Source: Pseudomonas oryzihabitans (GTDB lineage Bacteria; Pseudomonadota; Gammaproteobacteria; Pseudomonadales; Pseudomonadaceae). Taken from it: a stretch of 64,000 nucleotides of DNA. Both the position numbers and the translations under genes were made by a program. Location of the stretch: assembly GCF_007665395.1 (NCBI RefSeq), contig NZ_VDND01000003.1:124001-188000 (forward strand), given 5' to 3'. The notes beneath the pieces are model-generated. The model saw only the letters and a program-made list of their open reading frames with translations. It had not been told where the DNA came from and did no database searches. Shown one piece after another: positions 26,926 to 35,898 of this stretch; the stretch's first letter is position 1, and every line of letters starts with the position of its first letter.

Positions 26926-28209
26926 ATGATCCGGCAACTCAAACAGGGCCGTCCCGCCGCGGCGAAGGCCGAGCTGAACGCCCAGGTCCGTACCACCGTG
27001 GAAGAAATTCTCGGCGCCATCGAACAACGCGGGGATGCCGCCCTGCGCGACTACTCCGAACGCTTCGACAAGTGGGCCCCGGAGGATTTCCGCCTCTCGG
27101 CCGAACAGATCCAGGCCTGTATCGACAGCCTCTCGCCTCAGGCCATCGCCGACATCGAATTCGCTCAAGCGCAGATCCGTCGCTTCGCCCAGGTGCAATT
27201 GTTGTCGCTGCGCGATGTGGAGGTGGAGACCCTTCCTGGCGTGGTGCTGGGGCATCGCAACATTCCGGTCAATTCCGTGGGTTGCTACATCCCCGGGGGC
27301 AAGTATCCGCTGCTGGCCTCGGCGCACATGAGCGTCCTCACCGCCAAGGTGGCCGGGGTCAAGCGAGTGATCGCCTGCGCGCCGCCCTTCGCCGGCAAGC
27401 CCTCTCCGGAGATCGTCGCCGCCATGGCCCTGGCCGGTGCCGATGAGATCTATGTGATGGGGGGCGTACAGGGGGTGGCGGCCATGGCGCTTGGCACGGA
27501 AAGCATCCTACCGGTAGACATGCTGGTCGGGCCGGGCAACGCCTACGTCGCCGAAGCCAAGCGCCAGCTCTATGGCCGCGTCGGCATCGATCTCTTTGCC
27601 GGTCCCACCGAGACCCTGGTGATCTGCGACGACAGCGTGGACGCCGAGCTGGTGGCGGTAGATCTGCTCGGGCAGGCCGAGCACGGTCCCACCTCGCCGG
27701 CGGTCTGCCTCACCCGCAGCGCCCGCATCGCCGAGGAACTGCCAGCGGCCATCGAGCAGGTGCTCGCCCGCTTGGATACCGCGCCCATCGCCAGCCAGGC
27801 CTGGCGGGACTACGGCGAGATCATCCTGTGCGACACCGACGAGGAGTTGCTCGCCGAATCCGAACGGATCTGTTCCGAGCACGTGCAGGTCATGACCCGC
27901 GACCCGGACTGGTTCCTCGCGCGCATGACCAACTACGGCGGGCTCTTCCTCGGCCATCGCACCAACGTGGCCTATGGCGACAAGGTGATAGGCACCAACC
28001 ACACGCTGCCGACCCAGGGCGCGGGGCGCTACACCGGCGGGCTCTGGGTCGGCAAGTTCATCAAGACCCATACCTACCAGCGCATCCTTACCGATGCCGC
28101 CAGCGTCGCCATCGGCGAGGTGTGTTCGCGGCTCTGCGCCCTGGAGCATTTCTCCGGGCACAAGGAGCAGGCGGACATTCGCGTGCGCCGGCTGGGAGCT
28201 CGTCCGTGA
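26926..28209 (+). CDS. HpsN/histidinol-dehydrogenase-like dehydrogenase
   Basis: A 427-residue NAD-dependent dehydrogenase of the histidinol dehydrogenase family. It has the zinc and NAD site segments [53 protein letters not shown] and [14 protein letters not shown]. The sequence is closer to the catabolic subgroup that includes sulfopropanediol 3-dehydrogenase (HpsN) than to biosynthetic HisD, and no his genes are nearby. Members oxidise a primary alcohol in two steps to an acid. ATAGGAG precedes the ATG. The actual substrate is probably a pathway-specific polyol or alcohol. Confidence 0.85.
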   Translation: MIRQLKQGRPAAAKAELNAQVRTTVEEILGAIEQRGDAALRDYSERFDKWAPEDFRLSAEQIQACIDSLSPQAIADIEFAQAQIRRFAQVQLLSLRDVEVETLPGVVLGHRNIPVNSVGCYIPGGKYPLLASAHMSVLTAKVAGVKRVIACAPPFAGKPSPEIVAAMALAGADEIYVMGGVQGVAAMALGTESILPVDMLVGPGNAYVAEAKRQLYGRVGIDLFAGPTETLVICDDSVDAELVAVDLLGQAEHGPTSPAVCLTRSARIAEELPAAIEQVLARLDTAPIASQAWRDYGEIILCDTDEELLAESERICSEHVQVMTRDPDWFLARMTNYGGLFLGHRTNVAYGDKVIGTNHTLPTQGAGRYTGGLWVGKFIKTHTYQRILTDAASVAIGEVCSRLCALEHFSGHKEQADIRVRRLGARP

Positions 28210-28964
28210 GCGGCCAGCCCCTGGCCGGGCGGGTGGCGGTGGTCACCGGCGGCGCGGGCGGGCTGGGTTCGGCGATCTGCCGCGCCCTGGCCGCCGCGGG
28301 TGCCGCGGTGGTGGTCGGCTATCACGCCTCCGCCGAGGCCGCGCACCGGTTGGCGGCCGAATTGCCGGCCGCCGAGCTGGCCCATGCCGCCATGCCGCTG
28401 CCCGTCACCGACAGCACCGCCCTGGTCGAGCAGGCTACGATTATCGAGCGCACCTATGGCCGCTGCGACGTGCTGGTGAACAATGCCGGTACTACCCGCT
28501 TCGTCGCCCACGCCGATCTGGACGGCCTGGACGATGCGCTGTTCGATCGCATCTTCGCCACCAACGTGCGCGGCGCCCTGGCCATGGTACGGACGCTGCG
28601 GCCCTTGCTGGAGCGTGAGGGCAGCGGCCTGGTCGTCAACATCAGCTCCATCGCGGCGCGCACGGCCATGGGCAGCAACCTGGCCTACTGCGCGTCCAAG
28701 GCGGCGCTGGACAACCTGACCCTGTCCCTGGCGCGGGCCCTGGCTCCGCGTATCCGTGTGGTAGGGGTTGCCCCGGGCCTGGCCGACACCGAATTCGTCG
28801 CCGGCCTGGACCGCGCCTGGCGCGACGAACAGGCCGCCCGCACACCGCTACAGCGGCTGGCCCGGGCCGAGGAGGTGGCGGCAGCGGTCCTGGCCCTGGC
28901 CACCCAACTGACCTTCACCACTGGCGCCGTCATCCCCGTGGATGGCGGTCGCCCGCTCGCCTAG
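28206..28964 (+). CDS. Short-chain dehydrogenase/reductase (SDR 1)
   Basis: A 252-residue classical SDR. Cofactor motif TGGAGGLG near residues 14-21, NNAGTTRF, catalytic Ser in NISSIAART, and YCASKAA (Tyr-x-x-x-Lys). The C-terminal [11 protein letters not shown] is the usual ending. The start is GTG overlapping the dehydrogenase stop codon, with GGGAG upstream, so the two enzymes are coupled and may act in sequence. The second position after the first beta-strand (VVVGYHAS) lacks an acidic residue, which leans towards NADP(H). Confidence 0.87.
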   Translation: MSGQPLAGRVAVVTGGAGGLGSAICRALAAAGAAVVVGYHASAEAAHRLAAELPAAELAHAAMPLPVTDSTALVEQATIIERTYGRCDVLVNNAGTTRFVAHADLDGLDDALFDRIFATNVRGALAMVRTLRPLLEREGSGLVVNISSIAARTAMGSNLAYCASKAALDNLTLSLARALAPRIRVVGVAPGLADTEFVAGLDRAWRDEQAARTPLQRLARAEEVAAAVLALATQLTFTTGAVIPVDGGRPLA

Positions 28965-28974
28965 GAGGGATGCC

Positions 28975-29076
28975 ATGAACACTTTCGCCCTTGCACAACG
29001 GCGCATCCCCCGTGGCGGCCTGCTCGAACTCATCAAGATGGCGGCTTGCCCCACCTCAACGGAGATTGCCCCATGA
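28975..29076 (+). CDS. Small 33-residue protein coupled to the FAH gene
   Basis: AGGAGG lies 6 bases before the ATG, a stronger site than most in the island. The peptide begins MNTFALAQRRIPRGG and ends at a TGA that overlaps the ATG of the FAH-family gene (ATGA at 29073-29076). The FAH start itself has only GGAGA in front. A coupling or leader function is plausible. No similarity is recognised; the peptide is not hydrophobic enough for a membrane span. Confidence 0.5.
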   Translation: MNTFALAQRRIPRGGLLELIKMAACPTSTEIAP

Positions 29077-30068
29077 AATTCGCCTCGCTCAAGGACGGTA
29101 GCCGCGACGGTCGGCTGCTGGTGGTCTCGCGTGATCTGCGCCGGGCGGTGATCGCCCCGGCATTGATGCCGCGGCTGCAGACCGTGCTGGAAGACTGGGA
29201 GGCCTGTGCACCCCGGCTCGAAGCGCTCTATGCCGAACTCAACGCCGGCCGCGTCGCGGAGGCCTTCGCCTTCGATCCTCGGGCGGTCATGGCGCCCCTG
29301 CCGCGGGCCTACCAATGGGCCGACGCCTCGGCGTTCCTTTCCCACGGCAACCTCATGGAACGGGCCTATGACCTGAATATCAAGAAGGACGCGGGTGTCC
29401 CCATCCTCTATCAGGGCAGCGGCGACGATTTCTACGGCCCCTGCGACGACTATCCGGTGCCCGGCGAAGACCAGCACATCGATTTCGAGGGCGAGGTGGC
29501 CGTGGTCCTGGACGACGTGCCGCTGGGCGTCCAGCCCGCCGCCGCCGCCAGCCACATCCGCCTGCTGATGTTGCTCAACGACGTCAGCCTGCGCGCCCAT
29601 CTGTTCAAGGAAATCAGCATCGGCTTCGGGCCGCTGCGGGCCAAGCCGAGCACGGTGTTCGCGCCGGTCGCCATCACTCCGGATGAGCTGGGCGACGCCT
29701 GGCGCGACGGCCGGGTGCAGCTGCCGCTGCGCGTGGAGCTCAATGGCGAGCGCTTCGGCGAACCCCATGGTGGCGAGATGGACTTCAGCTTTCCCGAGCT
29801 GGTGATGCACCTGGCGCGCACCCGCCGGTTGCGCGCCGGGACCGTGCTCGGCTCGGGCACCTTTTCCAACCGCGACTATCGTCGCACGGGCTCGGCCTGC
29901 CTGGCCGAGCAGCGCGCCATCGAGAAGCTCGAGCAGGGCGAGTCGCGCACGCCGTTCCTGAGCTTCGGTGATCGGCTGAGATTTGAGATGTTCGGCCTCG
30001 ATGGCCAGAGCCTGTTCGGCGCCATCGACCACCAATTCGTCGCGGCGCCGCTGCCGTCGGAGGTGTGA
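29073..30068 (+). CDS. Fumarylacetoacetate hydrolase-family protein
   Basis: A 331-residue FAH-superfamily protein in the group with an N-terminal domain of about 80 residues (MKFASLKDGSRDGRLLVVSRD). The metal site appears in DFEGEVAVVLDDV and LLNDVSLR; GSGTFSNRDYRRTGSACLAEQ and PFLSFGDRLRFEMF follow. Family members hydrolyse C-C bonds of beta-diketo acids, hydrate or isomerise 2-oxo acids, or dehydrate sugar acids. It is coupled to the 33-residue ORF by an ATGA overlap. A fragment homologous to its N terminus persists at 39396-39520. Confidence 0.88.
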   Translation: MKFASLKDGSRDGRLLVVSRDLRRAVIAPALMPRLQTVLEDWEACAPRLEALYAELNAGRVAEAFAFDPRAVMAPLPRAYQWADASAFLSHGNLMERAYDLNIKKDAGVPILYQGSGDDFYGPCDDYPVPGEDQHIDFEGEVAVVLDDVPLGVQPAAAASHIRLLMLLNDVSLRAHLFKEISIGFGPLRAKPSTVFAPVAITPDELGDAWRDGRVQLPLRVELNGERFGEPHGGEMDFSFPELVMHLARTRRLRAGTVLGSGTFSNRDYRRTGSACLAEQRAIEKLEQGESRTPFLSFGDRLRFEMFGLDGQSLFGAIDHQFVAAPLPSEV

Positions 30069-30069
30069 G

Positions 30070-31008
30070 ATGCATGTCCTCGTGACCGGTGCCGGCGGTT
30101 TCGTCGGCCAGTGCCTGGTCCGTCGCCTGCTGGAGGATGCCGAGGCCTTGCCCTGGACGCGCCTGACCTTGCTGGACGTCCAATTGCCCAGCGTGCCGAA
30201 CGATCCGCGGGTCCATTCGCTCACGGGCAGCCTGGCCGAGCCGAACGTGCTAGCCGCAGCGCTCACCCACCCGGCCGCGGTGGTGTTCCACCTGGCCAGC
30301 GTGCCCGGCGGGCTGGCCGAACGGGACTACACCCTGGGCCGCCGGGTCAACCTGGATGCCACCCTGGCCCTGTTCGAAGGTCTGCAAAGGCATACCCGGC
30401 CGCCGCGGGTGGTGTTCGCCAGCACCATCGCCGTCTACGGCCGCCTGTCGATGACGCCCATGGACGAGACGGCACCGCTGCGCCCGCAACTGAGCTACGG
30501 CACCCAGAAGCTGATCGGCGAGCTGCTGCTGGAGGACTTTTCCCGGCGTGGCGGCCTGGACGGCATCGCCCTGCGTCTGCCCGGCATCGTGGCACGGCCG
30601 CCGCAGCCGTCCGGCCTGCTGTCGGCCTTCATGAGCGACCTGTTCTGGCGGCTGCGCGATGGCGAAGCCTTCGTCTGCCCCGTCGCGGCGGAAGGTACCG
30701 CCTGGTGGATGTCGGCGGTGCGCTGCGTCGACAACCTGCTGCACGCCGCACGCGTGCCCAGCACGGCGCTGGCCGAGCGCCGCGCGGTGACGCTGCCGGT
30801 GCTACACCTGAGTTTCGCGGCGGTGGTGGACGGGCTGTGCGCCCGCTTCGGCGCCGACCGTCGACAACTGGTCAGCTATCGCCCCGATCCCGATTTGGAG
30901 CGAGCCTTCGCCCGCTATCCCGCGCTGGCTACCCCTGAGGCCGAGGCTCTGGGCTTTAAGCACGATGGCGACCTGGCCAGCTTGATCGAACGCACCCTGG
31001 ACGGCTGA
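30070..31008 (+). CDS. NAD-dependent epimerase/dehydratase, D-erythronate dehydrogenase-like
   Basis: A 312-residue extended SDR. TGAGGFVG at residues 6-13 is the NAD-binding loop, FHLASVPGG follows strand 4, and ASTIAVYG with SYGTQKLIGE supplies the Ser and Tyr-x-x-x-Lys catalytic residues. Overall it resembles DenD, which oxidises D-erythronate at C2 in four-carbon sugar acid breakdown; LDVQLP after strand 2 has the Asp that favours NAD. No otnC/otnK/otnI genes follow, so the substrate may be a different hydroxy acid. It starts 1 base after the FAH stop codon. Confidence 0.83.
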   Translation: MHVLVTGAGGFVGQCLVRRLLEDAEALPWTRLTLLDVQLPSVPNDPRVHSLTGSLAEPNVLAAALTHPAAVVFHLASVPGGLAERDYTLGRRVNLDATLALFEGLQRHTRPPRVVFASTIAVYGRLSMTPMDETAPLRPQLSYGTQKLIGELLLEDFSRRGGLDGIALRLPGIVARPPQPSGLLSAFMSDLFWRLRDGEAFVCPVAAEGTAWWMSAVRCVDNLLHAARVPSTALAERRAVTLPVLHLSFAAVVDGLCARFGADRRQLVSYRPDPDLERAFARYPALATPEAEALGFKHDGDLASLIERTLDG

Positions 31009-31031
31009 TGCCATCTGCCCCGTACTCGCCG

Positions 31032-31046
31032 AACAACAATAACAAC
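31032..31046 (+). promoter_or_regulatory. AAnAAnAA (Hfq/Crc-type) motif before the MFS gene
   Basis: AACAACAATAACAAC, followed by a GAGGAG ribosome-binding site and the ATG at 31061. Several AAnAAnAA registers overlap. Confidence 0.6.
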
Positions 31047-31060
31047 CCGAGGAGAACCCC

Positions 31061-32293
31061 ATGACCGCTCCCGTTCGCTCCGTGGCCCGCATCGCCACCT
31101 ACCTGTTGTTGCTGATCAATTGCCTGTCGCCCATGGCGGCCATCGTGGTGGCGCCCAGCCTGCCGCAGATGCAGGCGCATTTCGCCGACGTACCCAATGT
31201 CCAGTTCCTGGTACCCATATCGCTCGCCGTGCCTGGACTGATGGTCGCCCTGCTGGGACCCTTGATGGGCATCGTGGCGGATCGCCTGGGGCGCAAACGC
31301 CTGCTGTTGCTGTCCATGGTTGGCTACGGGTGCATGGGCGTACTGCCGCTGTTCCTCGAGTCCCTGCACGCTATCATCGTCAGCCGCGTCGTGCTGGGCT
31401 GCATGGAGGCGGTGGTCGTGACCATCAGCACCACGCTCATCGGTGATTACTACAGCGGCGCGCTACGGCAACGTTACCTGGCCCTGCAGACCACCTTCGC
31501 CGCCAGCTCCGCCATCCTCTTCTTCATGATCGGTGGCGCTCTGGGAGAACTCGGCTGGCGGATGCCGTACGTGGTCTACGTGGTCGCCCTGGTCATGGCG
31601 GTGTTCGCCCACTTCCTGCTATGGGAGCCTAAGCCTCAGAGCCTGAGCGCCGACGATGCCGAGGATGCGTCGCAGCAGGCCAAGGCCTTCCGTCCCGCGC
31701 TTCTGGCCGTGACCTGTCTCGTCACCCTGGTGGGCGGTGTCGCTTTCATGGTGTTGCAGATCCAGCTGGCCTACCTGCTGCGCGACATCGGCCAGACCTC
31801 GCCGAGCACCGCCGGCATGATCGCCTCGGCAGGCAGCGTGATGATCGTGCTGGGTACGCTCAGCGTGCACCTATTGCTGCGCCTGAAGCTGCGCATCCCG
31901 CATTGCCTGGCCCTGGCGTTCGCTCTCATCGGCTGCAGCTTCCTCCTGGTCCCCTGGGCCGACCGGACCTCCCTGATGCTGTTCGTGGCGTTGGTCAATG
32001 GCCTGGGTTGCGGCCTGATGCTGCCCAGTCTGGCCATCTGGAACATGCGGGAATTGCCTTGGTACCGCCGTGCCTTCGGAACGGGCGCTTGGTATGGCAG
32101 CTATTCCCTGGGTGCCTTTCTGAGTCCCATCCTGGTGGTCGCGGTCACCGCCCATACCCGGGGTCTGGCGGCCACGGTGGGTCTGGCGGCCTGGGTCCTG
32201 CTGGCCATGGCGGCCATCGCTCTGCTGTGCGCCTTCTGCAACCGGCCGCGGATCGCCTTTCCCTTCGCCGCTCGCAATGTTGAGGAGGCCTAA
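31061..32293 (+). CDS. MFS transporter
   Basis: A 410-residue major facilitator with twelve predicted helices. The loop 2-3 signature GIVADRLGRKRLLLLS is intact and helix 5 reads SSAILFFMIGGALGELGWRMPYV, a motif C-like segment of the drug/H+ antiporter type. A long cytoplasmic loop lies near residues 195-215. It is placed between pathway enzymes and an outer-membrane porin gene, so it most likely moves the pathway substrate or a product across the inner membrane. Direction cannot be read from sequence. Confidence 0.87.
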   Translation: MTAPVRSVARIATYLLLLINCLSPMAAIVVAPSLPQMQAHFADVPNVQFLVPISLAVPGLMVALLGPLMGIVADRLGRKRLLLLSMVGYGCMGVLPLFLESLHAIIVSRVVLGCMEAVVVTISTTLIGDYYSGALRQRYLALQTTFAASSAILFFMIGGALGELGWRMPYVVYVVALVMAVFAHFLLWEPKPQSLSADDAEDASQQAKAFRPALLAVTCLVTLVGGVAFMVLQIQLAYLLRDIGQTSPSTAGMIASAGSVMIVLGTLSVHLLLRLKLRIPHCLALAFALIGCSFLLVPWADRTSLMLFVALVNGLGCGLMLPSLAIWNMRELPWYRRAFGTGAWYGSYSLGAFLSPILVVAVTAHTRGLAATVGLAAWVLLAMAAIALLCAFCNRPRIAFPFAARNVEEA

Positions 32294-32294
32294 G

Positions 32295-33083
32295 ATGGTC
32301 ATGGCAGCAGGAAGCCGACTGGCAGGCAAGACCGCCCTGATCACGGGTGTGGGCAATGGCATCGGCCAGGCTTGTGCTCTTATGTTCGCCCGTCAGGGCG
32401 CCCGGGTAATAGGGTGCGACTGGGATGCCGCGGCCGGAGCGCAAACTCTCGCGCTGGCGCGCTCCGAGGGGCTGGAATCCCTGGTGGTCCACACCTATGA
32501 CCTGACTCAGCCAGAGGCGGTCACCGCCTGGATCGACTCGGCCCGTACCCAGAGCGACGGCGGCTTCGACTGTCTGGTCAATGCCGCGGCCTTTGGCTCC
32601 TTCGCCTGGATCGAGGACCTGGATTACGAACAGCAGTGGCGCCGTACCCTGACGGGTGAGCTGGACATCGTCTTCCTGGTCTGCCAGGCCGCCTGGCCGA
32701 CACTCAAGGCGCGGGGTGGTGGCGTGATCCTCAACTTCGCCTCCGCCAATGCCCACATGGCGCTGGAGGGCTCTCCCGCGCTCGCCCACTGTGCCGGTAA
32801 AGGCGGCGTACTGGCCATGACGCGCCAGCTTGCCTTGGAAGGCGGACCGCACAACATCCGCGCCAACACGCTGTCGCCGGGGCTGATCGAGACCCAGGCC
32901 ACGCGAGCCCACATGGCTCGCGATCCTGGGCTACGCGATACGGCGTTGCGGCGCCAGTTCCTACGCGAGCGTCTAGGTAGGCCGGAGGATGTCGCCTGCG
33001 CCGCGGTCTTTCTGGCTTCGGATGAGGCCGCCTGGGTGACCGGAGCCGATCTGGCGATAGACGCAGGCGCCACTGCCGGCTGA
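32295..33083 (+). CDS. Short-chain dehydrogenase/reductase (SDR 2)
   Basis: A 262-residue classical SDR: TGVGNGIG cofactor loop near residues 18-25, GCDWDAAAG after strand 2 (acidic residue, NAD preference), NAAAFGSF in place of NNAG, and catalytic Ser in NFASANAHMA. The active-site Tyr position is unusual: the stretch reads HCAGKGG where YxxxK is normal, so the Tyr is replaced by His and the Lys is kept. This may alter or abolish catalysis. AGGAGG lies 6 bases before the ATG at 32295, just after the MFS stop codon. Ends with ADLAIDAGATAG. Confidence 0.83.
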   Translation: MVMAAGSRLAGKTALITGVGNGIGQACALMFARQGARVIGCDWDAAAGAQTLALARSEGLESLVVHTYDLTQPEAVTAWIDSARTQSDGGFDCLVNAAAFGSFAWIEDLDYEQQWRRTLTGELDIVFLVCQAAWPTLKARGGGVILNFASANAHMALEGSPALAHCAGKGGVLAMTRQLALEGGPHNIRANTLSPGLIETQATRAHMARDPGLRDTALRRQFLRERLGRPEDVACAAVFLASDEAAWVTGADLAIDAGATAG

Positions 33084-33142
33084 ATCAAGGCTGTTTCTTC
33101 CCCGCGCCCGAACTGGCCGCGCGACGGGGTAACTGCGTCCGT

Positions 33143-33160
33143 AACAAAAACAACAAAGAA
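33143..33160 (+). promoter_or_regulatory. AAnAAnAA (Hfq/Crc-type) motif before the porin gene
   Basis: AACAAAAACAACAAAGAA, the longest such run in the window, immediately followed by the ribosome-binding site AAGGA and the ATG at 33171. No 22-bp-spaced box is seen in the 87-base gap, so the porin gene is probably read through from upstream. Confidence 0.65.
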
Positions 33161-33170
33161 GGATGTCGAC

Positions 33171-34643
33171 ATGAACGTGATCCACGGCAAGCTACTCGTT
33201 CTTTCCCTCGTGTTATCCGCGCTCCAGGCCGGTACGGCGGTTGCCGCCGATCTGGATGAGGGGGGGCGGCAGCAACTGCCCTCCAGCACCGACGACAGTC
33301 TGCCCAATCAACGGGTGGGGCCACGGGTGTTGTCCGTCGAGCCTCGGCAACCCGCGCCCACCGGTCGGCTCCTGGAAGAGCAGGGACGCTGGCTCAAGGA
33401 GCAGGGCATCAGTCCACATCTGGACATGACGCAGCTTTACCTTTCCAACCCCAGCGCAGGCGTCGACACCGGTCGCCATGAAGCCCTGACGCTGTTTGGC
33501 GTCGGTGCCGACTTCGACATGGAAAGGCTCGCCGGACTCTCCGGCGGTCTCGTGCACTTCATGCAGCTCTATGTGCCCTGGACCTCCAACCTTAGCTATG
33601 GTGGCCAACTGGGGGATGTGCTGGCAGGTAAATCGGCGCCCTACATTCCTCGGGTCAGCCACCTGACGCTGTTGACCTATGAGCAACGGCTGTTGAACGA
33701 CCGCCTGACCCTGGAGGCCGGCAAGAGCAACGCCGGCACCTATTTCGCTCTTCCGTTGTGCAACCTGCCATTCTCCTGTGTGAGCCCAGCGATCATGCAG
33801 GACACGGCCGGCATCAATCCGCCGCCCTACGCCAATTGGGGAGTCCGTAGCGCCTACGACTTCACCCCGCAATGGCGTGCACAGCTAGGGGTCTGGCGTA
33901 GCTATGACGCCTATCCGTTCACCAATGGTTGGGAACGCCGCGAAGGGGACAAGGGCGGCTCGCTCAGCACGACCTACCTGGGTAACGTCGCCTACCGAAC
34001 CGACTACTCGATGGAGACCTATCCCACAGCCTTCGAGTTGATGGGTTTCTACAACAATCGGCGTCAGAACGATCCCTATTACACCGTCGACGGTAATACG
34101 CGTTTCACCAGTCAAGCTGCGCCCGCCACCCATGATGGCGTCAGCGGCTTCTATGTCGGCGCGAAACAGACGTTCTGGCGTGCCGACGGCGGCCAGGCCG
34201 GGGTGCGTAATCCCACTGCCCTGAGCGTACACGGCAGCCTGGCCCACGTGTTCGAGGAGGAGTCGGCGAACGGGGTGGCGAGTCAGGGCGATCTCGGTCT
34301 GATTCTATCCGCACCTTTCCGTGGTCGGCCGTTCGACAGTTATTCCGTCAAGGCCAGTTGGGCCAGATTGACGGATCGCGAGCAGCGCTTGCTCGAAGGG
34401 GCCTACAGCTTGAACAGCGGAGGAGGAAATTATCGTTCGGGACGCGATGAGTACGCCCTTACCCTGGACGCGAATTTCGTGCTGACCGACAGCATCGTGC
34501 TGAGCCCCTTCATCACCCGCACCTTCCAAGGCAGCAGCTACGTCAATCCGTTCAGTGGCGAGAACCCACGCGATGGCTACGCCTTCGGCGTGCTGCTTCA
34601 CGTGCAGTTCGATCAACTGCTGGGCCTGAACGGCCTGAAATGA
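33171..34643 (+). CDS. OprB-family carbohydrate-selective porin
   Basis: A 490-residue outer-membrane beta-barrel precursor with a signal peptide (cleavage near residue 25, after TAVAA). The mature protein begins with a polar, proline-rich stretch, then WLKEQGISPHLDMTQLYLSNPS. RLTLEAGKSNAGTYFALP and FSCVSPAIMQDTAG are hallmarks of the OprB family. It ends in an amphipathic strand, GYAFGVLLHVQFDQLLG, though the last residue is Lys, not the usual Phe. It would admit the pathway substrate, which suggests a polar or sugar-like part. Remnants of a second, related porin gene lie at 40218-40330. Confidence 0.87.
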   Translation: MNVIHGKLLVLSLVLSALQAGTAVAADLDEGGRQQLPSSTDDSLPNQRVGPRVLSVEPRQPAPTGRLLEEQGRWLKEQGISPHLDMTQLYLSNPSAGVDTGRHEALTLFGVGADFDMERLAGLSGGLVHFMQLYVPWTSNLSYGGQLGDVLAGKSAPYIPRVSHLTLLTYEQRLLNDRLTLEAGKSNAGTYFALPLCNLPFSCVSPAIMQDTAGINPPPYANWGVRSAYDFTPQWRAQLGVWRSYDAYPFTNGWERREGDKGGSLSTTYLGNVAYRTDYSMETYPTAFELMGFYNNRRQNDPYYTVDGNTRFTSQAAPATHDGVSGFYVGAKQTFWRADGGQAGVRNPTALSVHGSLAHVFEEESANGVASQGDLGLILSAPFRGRPFDSYSVKASWARLTDREQRLLEGAYSLNSGGGNYRSGRDEYALTLDANFVLTDSIVLSPFITRTFQGSSYVNPFSGENPRDGYAFGVLLHVQFDQLLGLNGLK

Positions 34644-35271
34644 GAGGAGCCCAGCGGGCTGCGCCACGCTCGACGTACCCTGGTGGCGGGTGTGGCGTAC
34701 GTCGCGTCGTAGTGGCTTCCGCCCAGGCAATACCGGGCGTCAGCGGCGGCGCTGCCTGGCCTCGAAGTCCTAGTGAGGACGGGGGCCGGGTTGATCCGCA
34801 GCCTGCTGGTTTTTGACGCTAGCGCCCACAGCACCGAACGGGGCGTTGGCGTCGCTACCTGACTGATACGTGGAAGGTCGTTATGACGCTTTTTCTCAGG
34901 TTGTTCGAAACATTTGCTGCAGGACTGATCCAGTACGGCTGCGCCTTGAGTGGTTGCGCGGAACCTGACCCGTACAGCTTTCAACGTGCCAGGTCGTCGC
35001 CTATCGACGTTCGCGCCACCTCGATCCCGCTCGGCGTCAGCAGGACGGCCGGAAGTAGCCCAGGAGGATAAGGGGCACGGCTGGCGGGTTGGTTGAGACT
35101 AAGGGCCCTCGCCTGCAAGGGATTCTTTCCATTCGCCGAGCAGGACATTGAGCATGACCAGCGGTTTGGGATGTAGGCACCGCTAAGTACTTCGGCGTTT
35201 GCTTCCGGCGGCCGTCGAAGCCGTTTTCCTTCTATCCAGGGGCATGGGGCTTCCTACCATCCATCGCAGTT
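34644..35271. other. Gene-poor spacer after the porin gene
   Basis: No credible gene. An inverted repeat (CGACGTAC at about 34671 and GTACGTCG near 34697) follows the porin stop and may act as a hairpin. The longest frame, 34883-35071 (62 codons), has no recognisable features. Base composition is more even than in flanking genes, consistent with decayed coding DNA. Confidence 0.5.
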
Positions 35272-35305
35272 ATGCGTTGTATGTAAATCGAGAATTTCCC
35301 GAATG
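35272..35305 (+). promoter_or_regulatory. Regulatory box 3: direct repeat spaced 22 bp
   Basis: GTTGTATG (35276-35283) and CCCGAATG (35298-35305) are 22 bp apart and preceded by ATGC, as in boxes 1 and 2. CGTAAT at 35317-35322 is the matching -10-like element. The first start codon downstream is at 35414, in apparently degenerate DNA; the CrtI-like gene starts at 35899. Confidence 0.7.
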
Positions 35306-35386
35306 GTCTGGAGTTCCGTAATTTCGTGAGTACCGGGTCGTCAAGCGCGACCGGGGAAACACCAGACCGACAGGCGCGGTATACAA

Positions 35387-35394
35387 AACAAGAA
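35387..35394 (+). promoter_or_regulatory. AAnAAnAA (Hfq/Crc-type) motif downstream of box 3
   Basis: AACAAGAA, followed by a further A-rich run and GAGAG before the ATG at 35414. The position relative to box and ATG matches the leaders at 24478 and 25690. Confidence 0.5.
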
Positions 35395-35413
35395 CTAAAA
35401 AAGAGAGCTGACC

Positions 35414-35843
35414 ATGCGCTGCCACGTCTCAGGTACGTTCGAGCATTACCTCACCCTCCGCACCTTGCGGCCGGTCGCTTCTGATCCGGTAGTCGTTCTC
35501 TCCTTTCTGATTCCGCCACAGCTTTCCCATCCGGTCTACCACGCGCGGGCCCGATTCGAGCATGACGCCAGGCATTCGCCGGCCCGTACCGGCCATGAGA
35601 TAAAGCGTGGAGCGCTCGTCCCACGGCGCGTGTCGCCTGATGCGCCGTCGGGGCAACCACTACGTGCCGCACGCCCCCTCGAACGGACGCCCGTTAGGCA
35701 ATACCGATGGTCCCCGGCTCGACTCCAGAGGGCGACATATCCCAAGACGCCTAGGAGCGGCCCAAAGCGACGATCTGACCGGCAATCCCCTTCACGCCGT
35801 ACGCGATGGCCAGTTTGTTGATTACCTGAAGTCCTGTCCCTGA
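35414..35843 (+). pseudogene. Probable decayed first gene of the box-3 transcription unit
   Basis: A start codon with a leader like those of the other island operons opens a 135-codon frame (begins MRCHVSGTFEHYLTLR). Its C-terminal half is very rich in Arg, Pro and Ser, typical of out-of-frame reading. Another frame in the same stretch ends GNPLHAVRDGQFVDYLKSCP at 35843, which looks more protein-like. A frameshift between the two is likely. The FEHYL segment is shared with the SnoaL-like protein at 39565 (SFEHYLALF), a weak hint of an NTF2-fold ancestor. Confidence 0.4.
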
Positions 35844-35898
35844 AAGGGGCGGAAGCGGTCGCCAGCGATCGCGCTCCCTATCCAGCAAGGAGTTGAAT

